Origin: Pedobacter hiemivivus
Lineage (GTDB): Bacteria > Bacteroidota > Bacteroidia > Sphingobacteriales > Sphingobacteriaceae
DNA: 64,000 nucleotides
Direction of reading: 5' to 3'
Assembly: GCF_004331685.1 (NCBI RefSeq)
Contig: NZ_SJSM01000014.1
Span: 1 to 64,000, forward strand
Positions 54,637-61,918 of the stretch are shown one piece after another. The position numbers and the translations under genes were made by a program. Below the pieces are notes generated by a model. The model saw only the letters and a list, made by a program, of their open reading frames with translations, searched no databases and was not told the origin of the DNA. The stretch's first letter is position 1. Each line of letters opens with the position of its first letter.

Positions 54637-57180
54637 TTATTCTATACTTCCTTCTTCTTTTTTCTTCTTCTTATTACCGGGACTCTTATTCTCTACCACA
54701 ATAACATCATTTTCTTTATCATAGTCAATCTCCAGCGTATCACCCTCATGGATTTCTCCTTTAAGGATTTCCTCCGCAATCGGATCTTCCAGATATTTCT
54801 GAATCGCACGTTTAAGCGGTCTCGCACCAAAGTTTGCATCAAAGCCTTTATCAGCAATAAAGTCTTTAGCTTTCTCAGTCAGCTTCACCTCATAACCTAA
54901 GTTATGAACACGGCCAAACAATGATTTCAATTCAATATCAATGATTTTAAAGATTTCTTCTTTACCCAATGAGTTGAATACCACTACATCATCTACACGG
55001 TTTAAAAACTCAGGTGCAAAAGCACGTTTCAAAGCGTTCTCAATCACTCCTCTTGAATGCGAATCTGCCTGATTTGTTTTGGCAGCAGTAGAGAAACCTA
55101 CTCCTTGTCCAAAGTCTTTCAATTGACGTGCACCAATGTTGGAGGTCATGATGATGATTGTATTTCTAAAATCTACCTTACGACCTAAGCTATCAGTCAG
55201 CTGTCCTTCATCCAATACTTGCAATAAGATATTGAATACATCAGGGTGTGCTTTCTCAATCTCATCCAGCAAAATTACTGCGTAAGGTTTTCTACGTACC
55301 TTTTCAGTCAGCTGTCCACCTTCTTCATAGCCCACATATCCCGGAGGCGCACCCACTAAACGTGATACTGCAAATTTCTCCATATACTCACTCATATCAA
55401 TCTGAATCAGCGAATCATCACTGTCAAACATAAAACGAGCAAGCTCTTTTGCCAATTCAGTTTTACCTACACCAGTTGGGCCAAGGAAAATAAACGAACC
55501 AATTGGTTTTTTAGGATCTTTTAATCCCGCTCTGGTACGCTGAATAGCTTTTGTTAATTTCTTAATCGCTTCATCCTGTCCAATAATTTTGGTAGCCACC
55601 GTATCGTACATATTCAGCAGTTTTGCACTGTCGGTTTGTCCAACACGTTGTAAAGGAATACCGGTCATCATCGAAACCACCTCAGCAACGTTATCTTCCG
55701 TAACAGTATAACGTTTTGTTTTGGTTTCGGCTTCCCATTCTGCCTTTGCACGATCAAGCTCTTCTAAAAGGTTCTTTTCAGTATCCCTTAATTTTGCAGC
55801 TTCTTCATATTTCTGGCTTTTTACAACCTTATTTTTCTCTACCTTAATTTCTTCGATCTTGTTCTCAATCGTAATGATGTTCTCAGGAACATGAATATTA
55901 GTTAAATGCACCCTTGATCCAGCCTCATCCAGAGCATCAATAGCTTTATCTGGCAAGAATCTATCGGTAATATACCTCGAAGTTAAAGCCACACAAGCAT
56001 GGATCGCTTCATCGGTATAAGTTACACCGTGGTGTTCTTCATATTTTTCTTTAATACGATTCAAGATCTCGATGGTTTCATCAGGAGTTGCTGGCTCAAT
56101 CATTACCTTTTGGAAACGACGATCCAGGGCACCATCTTTTTCAATGTACTGACGGTACTCATCCAATGTTGTTGCCCCGATGCATTGTATTTCGCCCCTA
56201 GCCAAAGCAGGTTTAAACATATTCGATGCATCCAAAGAACCCGAAGCACCACCGGCACCTACAATGGTATGAATCTCATCAATAAACAGAATCACATCCG
56301 TAGATTTTTCCAGCTCGTTCATCACAGCTTTCATACGTTCTTCAAACTGTCCACGGTATTTAGTGCCTGCAACCAATGAGGCCAGGTCTAAAGTTACCAC
56401 GCGTTTGTTAAACAATACTCTCGAAACCTTACGTTGAACAATACGTAATGCCAATCCTTCTGCAATTGCAGATTTACCAACACCCGGCTCACCAATCAGG
56501 ATAGGGTTATTTTTCTTACGGCGTGATAAAATTTGCGACACGCGCTCAATTTCTTTCTCACGTCCAACAATTGGGTCTAAACGACCTTCCTCAGCAGCTT
56601 TCGTCAAATCTCTTCCAAAGTTATCCAAAACCGGAGTTTTAGATTTAATATCAGAAACCTTTTTAGGGCTGCTAAATGCTTCTTCTTCGCGATAATCATC
56701 ATCACCACCGGTTGATGCGCTATTTTGCGTTTCGTCTCTAAAACCGTTTTTATTCACTTCAACCTCCTGTTTAAATATCTCGTAATTGATGTTAAACTGT
56801 AGTAAAATCTGTGAGGCAATGTTATCATCATCGCGCAGGATAGAAAGCAATAAATGCTCCGTACCTATCAAATCGCTTTTGAAGATCTTTGCTTCCAGAT
56901 AAGTGATCTTTAATACTTTTTCTGCTTGTTTGGTTAATGGAATATTTCCCAAATTAACCGTAACACTCGATGTACCTCTAACTGAATCTTCTATTGAACG
57001 ACGAAGTTTTGAAGTATCAACACCCAGTGATTTTAATATCTTAATAGCCATACCATCGCCTTCGCGAATAAGGCCTAACAACAGATGTTCAGCCCCTATG
57101 TAATCGTGACCTAATCTCAGGGCTTCTTCCCTGCTAAAGGAGATCACATCTTTGACTTGTGGTGAAAATTTAGCTTCCAT
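54637..57180 (-). CDS. clpC: ATP-dependent Clp protease ATP-binding subunit ClpC
   Basis: This 847-residue Hsp100 unfoldase feeds substrates to ClpP. It has two Clp_N repeats (about 5-145), a linker with a Ser/Asp/Glu-rich stretch, a first AAA domain with GEPGVGKS near 230 and ILFIDEIHT near 300, a UVR-type middle domain near 430-470 (KVVKSQKYEEAAKLRDTEKN), a second AAA domain with GPTGVGKT near 568 and the D2-small domain. The tail is Lys/Glu-rich (KKKKKEEGSIE). It is a single gene with its own terminator. The presence of the UVR motif and the N-domain pair fits ClpC rather than ClpA or ClpB. Confidence 0.95.
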   Translation of the reverse strand: MEAKFSPQVKDVISFSREEALRLGHDYIGAEHLLLGLIREGDGMAIKILKSLGVDTSKLRRSIEDSVRGTSSVTVNLGNIPLTKQAEKVLKITYLEAKIFKSDLIGTEHLLLSILRDDDNIASQILLQFNINYEIFKQEVEVNKNGFRDETQNSASTGGDDDYREEEAFSSPKKVSDIKSKTPVLDNFGRDLTKAAEEGRLDPIVGREKEIERVSQILSRRKKNNPILIGEPGVGKSAIAEGLALRIVQRKVSRVLFNKRVVTLDLASLVAGTKYRGQFEERMKAVMNELEKSTDVILFIDEIHTIVGAGGASGSLDASNMFKPALARGEIQCIGATTLDEYRQYIEKDGALDRRFQKVMIEPATPDETIEILNRIKEKYEEHHGVTYTDEAIHACVALTSRYITDRFLPDKAIDALDEAGSRVHLTNIHVPENIITIENKIEEIKVEKNKVVKSQKYEEAAKLRDTEKNLLEELDRAKAEWEAETKTKRYTVTEDNVAEVVSMMTGIPLQRVGQTDSAKLLNMYDTVATKIIGQDEAIKKLTKAIQRTRAGLKDPKKPIGSFIFLGPTGVGKTELAKELARFMFDSDDSLIQIDMSEYMEKFAVSRLVGAPPGYVGYEEGGQLTEKVRRKPYAVILLDEIEKAHPDVFNILLQVLDEGQLTDSLGRKVDFRNTIIIMTSNIGARQLKDFGQGVGFSTAAKTNQADSHSRGVIENALKRAFAPEFLNRVDDVVVFNSLGKEEIFKIIDIELKSLFGRVHNLGYEVKLTEKAKDFIADKGFDANFGARPLKRAIQKYLEDPIAEEILKGEIHEGDTLEIDYDKENDVIVVENKSPGNKKKKKEEGSIE

Positions 57181-57550
57181 ATATACCTTTCTAATTCGGG
57201 AATGCTCTAAACTATAAAATTTGTTTTATAAATGAGCACCCGTATTTTTTTTAATTTATCAACAATTACGCCATAGCGACTAAAATAGATGTTGTAACTG
57301 CCGTTATTGCATAAAACTTACCAAGTTCTGACTTAATTTGCGGCAGGCCTCATTAAAATAGATAAAGTTAAGAAGCTTCAGGAGCCGAATTAAACAAATT
57401 ATAAAGGTCTAAAAACTGGATTGTCCACAAATTGTAATCATTATCTCTCTTTCCTCCTGCCTGTCAAAAATGCCCAACAAAAATAATTTATCTAGCAAAA
57501 TGGCAGGTTCCTCCGTATATCTCATATAAAGCTACCAAATAAATATCTAA
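57181..57550 (-). other. Long clpC upstream region
   Basis: This 370-bp interval holds no reading frame. TATAAAA-TTTG-TTTTATA (57213-57230) is a perfect 7-bp-arm palindrome about 35 bp before the clpC start, a candidate stress-repressor site or leader hairpin. TATTTTTG on the minus strand (57485-57478) is a -7-like box without a good -33 partner. No convincing terminator of the upstream FAD-oxidoreductase gene was seen; CCTGCC/GGCAGG (57456-57461, 57502-57507) could pair over a 40-base loop. Confidence 0.4.
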
Positions 57551-59197
57551 TTATCTTGCACGAAGTCGTTGCTTTTGGTTCAAAAGCAACTTTTCCAATT
57601 GTACATAAGGCACTTTCTGCACACTTAAGCCACCATCAATAGCCAGTGCAGCAGCGGTAGCCGCAGATTCGCCTAAAATCATAAACACAGGTTCCATCCT
57701 TACCGACCCAAAAGCGATATGAGAGATTGATAAACATACCGGTACCAACAGGTTGGCACATTCCTGTTCCTTTGGAACTATGGCGTCATAAGCAATACTA
57801 TATGGCAGAGGTGCCTTAACCCCAATATCACCCTCATTCTGTACAAAACCTGCCTGAGTAACATATCGCTGTGTATTGTGCGAATCCAATGCATAAGACC
57901 CCATTCCAATCGGATTAGGCACTTCCTTTTTACCCAACACTTCGTGCTCTGTCATCACATAAACACTCACCATCCTCCTGGCCTCCCTAATGTACAATTG
58001 ATGTGGCCAGTTGCCATTATCTTTGAACTCATCCTTTGCCAATCCCCAGGTATTCAGTTTAGCCTGTAGGTTCTTCGGTATACGTGAATCAGTTGCCATG
58101 AAATATAGTAACCCCTTCTGATAATTTTCATGATCCTTGATGATCTTTCGACGTTCCTTGTAAGAAGCCTCAGGATAAGCATAATTCCCTCCAATATAGT
58201 CAGTACTAAAAGGACCGTGATTATTCGTATCAGTCTTCCTGTTTGGAACGGGATCGTACTTATTAAATAGTTCATTCCAACCGCTTTGGAACACCCTGGC
58301 CAACAGCTCATAGTCTGCAGAATTATAGCCATCAGGTTTTGGAAAAGCAACCCGGTTCTCCGGATGATCGGTTAAACACATCCTGAAACAATAAGCCTGC
58401 AATTTATCGTCACCCTCGCCCTTTATTCCTGGATTCTCCTTGGAAATTCCGGCAAGCAAACCACTCGCCTTATCACCCGGCACTTTGTAAGGATCTATCT
58501 TTCTGGCAAAGTGATGGCCATGTTGAAAAACTTCCGTCTGGATGCCATTCCAATTTTCTCCATACACACTGTTGGCTTCCCGGCCTACATGGTAGCTTAC
58601 TTTGGCCGAAGCCATAAGGTCACCCTCATAGGTTGCATCAATAAACATCTTGCCATAAAACTTCTTCCCACTCAGCGTAGTAATAGATATGATCTTTCCA
58701 TTTACTTTATTGACGCCATTTTTCCTGTTAAGCCATTCATTGCGGTATACGGTAAGCTTGTTTTCCTTAACAAAATCTTCCATCACCTTTTCTGCCACAT
58801 GAGGTTCAAATATCCACATGGTCCTGTCGGCACCGTCTATTGCCGGTGTACCCTGACCTTTATTGCCGTATGCTTCCTTTTTCTGCCACTTCCAGGCTGT
58901 ATCAGTATTGTAATGCATAAACACACGGTGATAAAATTCCCTTGCCAATCCACCAATAACCTCCTTATCTCCGGTATCCGTAAAGCCGAGTCCGCCCGAA
59001 GAAAGACCTCCAAGGTGTACATCAGGTGATACTAGGATCACAGACTTCCCTAATCTTGCGGCTTGCACACCCGCTGTTACCGCAGCAGAGGTACCTCCAT
59101 AAATGATGATATCGGCATCATAAGTTTTCTTTTGAGCCCAGGCCGTATTAGCCAAAAGGGTGACAGACAGTATCAGAACTGCGAATTTATTTCTCAT
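57551..59197 (-). CDS. Secreted FAD-dependent oxidoreductase (FAD_oxidored type)
   Basis: This 548-residue flavoprotein has a signal peptide (about 1-21, NTAWAQ). An FAD-binding Rossmann start IIIYGGTSAAVTAGVQAARLGKSVILV lies near 30-56. LGGLSSGGLGFTDTG and the C-terminal ESAATAAALAIDGGLSVQKVPY fit PF12831-type enzymes found in polysaccharide loci. Some relatives carry the name xanthan lyase, which I would not transfer. The reaction is unknown; oxidation of a sugar hydroxyl is plausible. Its ATG overlaps the SGNH stop (TAATG), so the two are translationally coupled. Confidence 0.85.
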   Translation of the reverse strand: MRNKFAVLILSVTLLANTAWAQKKTYDADIIIYGGTSAAVTAGVQAARLGKSVILVSPDVHLGGLSSGGLGFTDTGDKEVIGGLAREFYHRVFMHYNTDTAWKWQKKEAYGNKGQGTPAIDGADRTMWIFEPHVAEKVMEDFVKENKLTVYRNEWLNRKNGVNKVNGKIISITTLSGKKFYGKMFIDATYEGDLMASAKVSYHVGREANSVYGENWNGIQTEVFQHGHHFARKIDPYKVPGDKASGLLAGISKENPGIKGEGDDKLQAYCFRMCLTDHPENRVAFPKPDGYNSADYELLARVFQSGWNELFNKYDPVPNRKTDTNNHGPFSTDYIGGNYAYPEASYKERRKIIKDHENYQKGLLYFMATDSRIPKNLQAKLNTWGLAKDEFKDNGNWPHQLYIREARRMVSVYVMTEHEVLGKKEVPNPIGMGSYALDSHNTQRYVTQAGFVQNEGDIGVKAPLPYSIAYDAIVPKEQECANLLVPVCLSISHIAFGSVRMEPVFMILGESAATAAALAIDGGLSVQKVPYVQLEKLLLNQKQRLRAR

Positions 59198-59979
59198 TAC
59201 TTAGTATTTAACAATTTACTTAAAAAACCAGGATAACTGTCTTTATCAACAGACCCGTCCCCTTTCGTGATACTGTCACCAAAACAGACAATGCCCGAAG
59301 CCGGCAATTTATGGTCAGTTATGAAATCATAAACTGTTAAACCAATAAATCGATATCCGTTTACTGTAGGGTGAATCCCATCCCTCTTATTGGTATTGGC
59401 AAGATTTTGAATTAAAGAGTCCCTATCAGCACCAATTTTGCCGATTGCCAAAAAGCGATGTTCCAGATCCAGCAAATAGGTTTTATGCTCCGCAGCTATT
59501 TTTTTAACGACATCGTTGATTTGCTTTCTTCTTCCGGACACCCCCTCGGGTTCATAAAATGCTGCAGGATGACGGGTTAGCAGGTCGGGCTCATAACATG
59601 GAAGTATGGTCATCAGCAACACCTTGCTCTTCGTTGCTTTAATACGTTTCACCATTTCTTTAAGATGCTGCTCATATTCCGACAAGGGTATGTGCTTCAC
59701 ACTGTTCATGTCATTGGTACCGACCATCAATATGGTTAGCTTTGGTTGATGGGCAAGGCAATCCTTTGCTATACGCGTTAGCATATCCACCGTATTGTTC
59801 CCCCCAACGCCCGCATTGATAATTTCAAAAGCTGCAGGTTCCCCACTTCCCTCAAGGGAAGATGGAAAACCTGCAGTGTGTGCAAAAGAACTGTTGCGCA
59901 GCAAGCCGTTCATCAATACTGTACCAGCTATTGTACTTAAAACGTACTTAACAATTTGTCTCCTGTTGATATGATTCAT
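59197..59979 (-). CDS. SGNH/GDSL hydrolase with circularly permuted block order
   Basis: This 260-residue hydrolase is probably an acetyl- or acylesterase. A Tat/Sec-type signal (NRRQIVKYVLSTIAGTVLMNG) fills about 5-25. The catalytic blocks are all present but rotated: block II INAGVGGNN (Gly57), block III GTND (Asn89) and block V DGIH (Asp200, His203) come first, and block I FGDSIT with nucleophile Ser236 is at the C-terminal end, followed by the helix YPGFLSKLL that normally leads into block II. The mature protein therefore begins where a normal SGNH domain would be about 30 residues in. Both flanking genes have their own signals, so a split gene is unlikely. It sits in the second SusCD locus. 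Confidence 0.85.
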   Translation of the reverse strand: MNHINRRQIVKYVLSTIAGTVLMNGLLRNSSFAHTAGFPSSLEGSGEPAAFEIINAGVGGNNTVDMLTRIAKDCLAHQPKLTILMVGTNDMNSVKHIPLSEYEQHLKEMVKRIKATKSKVLLMTILPCYEPDLLTRHPAAFYEPEGVSGRRKQINDVVKKIAAEHKTYLLDLEHRFLAIGKIGADRDSLIQNLANTNKRDGIHPTVNGYRFIGLTVYDFITDHKLPASGIVCFGDSITKGDGSVDKDSYPGFLSKLLNTK

Positions 59980-59996
59980 TATTTGTGAATTGTAAT

Positions 59997-60497
59997 TTAT
60001 GGTTTAGTTATGGTATAGGTAAAGTTTTTATATGATTTAACCGATCCAAGGCCCAATTCGACATTATTGCTTGCAGATGTCAAAGTAATAATAATTGTTT
60101 TATTCACCGTCACCGCAACATTCTTGATAGGAATGAGAATCTCAGCGGAGTACTGTCCGGCCGGAATCGTCACACTTGTGTATGTAGGCATTGTATAGTT
60201 TACATCAACCACCGCTGTTCCGGATATGGTAAAATTCACCACTACATCATAATCCTTTGGCGTATTTACATATACCCTGGCTCCGGCAACCGGTACTGCA
60301 GGTGATCCGCTTGCCGTGTTGCCTACTGCGGTTACAGCCCCCGGATAAGGTCCTGTATTTACTTTTGCTACAATGTATACTGCATTTGGAATGTCCGGAT
60401 AATTCTTTTCATCTTTCTTACATCCCACAACTGCAATTCCAAATAATAAAACGATTAAGCTTATTTTAATAACTATTAAAGTTTTCATAATTTCCAT
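59997..60497 (-). CDS. Small Calx-beta-like lipoprotein of the second SusCD locus
   Basis: This 166-residue lipoprotein has lipobox FGIAVVGC (Cys at about 26), then a beta-sandwich. VNFTISGTAVVDVNYT followed by VTIPAGQYSAEILIPI resembles a Calx-beta repeat, and DUF4843-like SusE-position proteins are similar. The start at 60497 is followed by a second ATG at 60488 that gives a more usual MKTLIVIKI signal start. It probably sits on the surface and binds glycan next to SusD. Confidence 0.75.
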   Translation of the reverse strand: MEIMKTLIVIKISLIVLLFGIAVVGCKKDEKNYPDIPNAVYIVAKVNTGPYPGAVTAVGNTASGSPAVPVAGARVYVNTPKDYDVVVNFTISGTAVVDVNYTMPTYTSVTIPAGQYSAEILIPIKNVAVTVNKTIIITLTSASNNVELGLGSVKSYKNFTYTITKP

Positions 60498-60500
60498 AAA

Positions 60501-61913
60501 TTAATATCCTGGATTAGGAACCAGGTTAGGGTTATCAATAAGTTCCTGGGCAGGGATTGGCCAGCGCAACCAATTGGGATTGGTATTTCCCGTTACCGTA
60601 GCATAACGTCCTGTTCTAATGAGGTCATAATATCTTTTACCTTCATAAACCAGTTCTCTTAGCCTTTCTTTTTCAATTTCCAAACGAACATCACCCTGCA
60701 AAGTGGCTAGCGTACCGCCAATATTAGCCCTTCCACGAACCAGATTTAGTAGCGTAATCGCATCCGGTGTTAATCCCTGTTCATTTAAGGCTTCGGCTCT
60801 GAACAAGATGATTTCAGGTAAGCGGTATACGATTCTATTTGCATCCTGCTGTAAAACATTATTGGCTACCGTACCAGGATATTTCAGCACGTAAGTTTGA
60901 TTAGGATCTCTGTAAGGAGCCGGACTGGGTCCAGAGTTACGGTAAGTACCCGCGGTTCTCAGGTCGCCAGCAGGGAGAGCACTAAGCACAGCAGGAGATG
61001 GCTGGAACCTCCAGTTGCCAGCAGTATAGGCCTGACCTAAAGGAAGAAATAGATCCGTCAGTGGATTTGTATCGCCTTCCTGATAGGTATAGTTATACTG
61101 GATTTCGAATATCGATTCTGACGAGTTCTTATTGGTAAAAATAGTAGGGTAACTTGCGCCGGCTACCAAACTGTAATTCGCCGAACTCACCATCACCAGT
61201 CTGGCCATTTCCGCTGCCTCAACATAACGCTTCTGCCATAAATATAAATCAGCCAGTGTACTTCTAATCGCTCCTTTTGTAGCACGTCCTTTATTTTCAA
61301 GTGTAGAGCCAAAAGGAAGATCTGGCACCCTTAATTCTGCAGCCTTCAAATCCAGTTCAATCTGAGTAAAAATCTCCGCTCTGTTTTTTTGTTTAGGAAA
61401 CAGCTCCCCGGAAAGGCTCTCAAAAGGCTCGAGTACTAAAGGTATATTTTCAAATGTGCGTGTTAAGTAAAAGTAAAAAAGTCCTCTTAAGAAATAAGCT
61501 TCTCCCATAATCCGTTCCCTGCGAACATCCAATGCCGGATCTGGAATTGTAGGCACGTGTTTAAGTACACCGTTGATCCTGTTTATGCCCTGGTAAAGAA
61601 AATTCCAGGTCACATAACCGTTGCCTGAGCCCACATTACCACTAGTCACCTGCAAGTCATTGGATTGGGTCCTGTCGGTATTAGCGAAAACATCTGTCCG
61701 CCCATCTCCCCAGACCACATAATTCACCGCATTTTTTTGCAATGCGTCATAACAAGCATTGATGGCATTGTCTGCGTCTGATGCTGTTTTAAAGAAATTG
61801 GCACCGGTAATCTGGCTTTCAGGAACCTGGTCGGTCACTTTCTCACAACCAATTCCTGCGAAAACCACCAGCAATCCTAATATATATTTTAATCTAAATC
61901 TTTTCATGGTCAT
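60501..61913 (-). CDS. SusD/RagB-family lipoprotein, second locus
   Basis: This 470-residue surface lipoprotein has lipobox VFAGIGC (Cys at about 23), then EKVTDQVPESQITGANFFKTASDADNAINACYDAL as in the RagB/SusD N-terminus. EAYFLRGLFYFYLTRTFENIPLV near 140 is the TPR-like core, and the C-terminal ERLRELVYEGKRYYDLIRTGR near 415 is typical. It lies 5 bp after the SusC stop. It is much shorter than the pectin-locus SusD, so it is a distinct lineage. Confidence 0.93.
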   Translation of the reverse strand: MTMKRFRLKYILGLLVVFAGIGCEKVTDQVPESQITGANFFKTASDADNAINACYDALQKNAVNYVVWGDGRTDVFANTDRTQSNDLQVTSGNVGSGNGYVTWNFLYQGINRINGVLKHVPTIPDPALDVRRERIMGEAYFLRGLFYFYLTRTFENIPLVLEPFESLSGELFPKQKNRAEIFTQIELDLKAAELRVPDLPFGSTLENKGRATKGAIRSTLADLYLWQKRYVEAAEMARLVMVSSANYSLVAGASYPTIFTNKNSSESIFEIQYNYTYQEGDTNPLTDLFLPLGQAYTAGNWRFQPSPAVLSALPAGDLRTAGTYRNSGPSPAPYRDPNQTYVLKYPGTVANNVLQQDANRIVYRLPEIILFRAEALNEQGLTPDAITLLNLVRGRANIGGTLATLQGDVRLEIEKERLRELVYEGKRYYDLIRTGRYATVTGNTNPNWLRWPIPAQELIDNPNLVPNPGY

Positions 61914-61918
61914 AACTT

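Noticed and set aside
58511..59029. 172-codon plus-strand frame
   Set aside because: It is antisense to the FAD-oxidoreductase gene, whose motifs are intact; the frame is Phe/His/Cys-rich and shadow-like.
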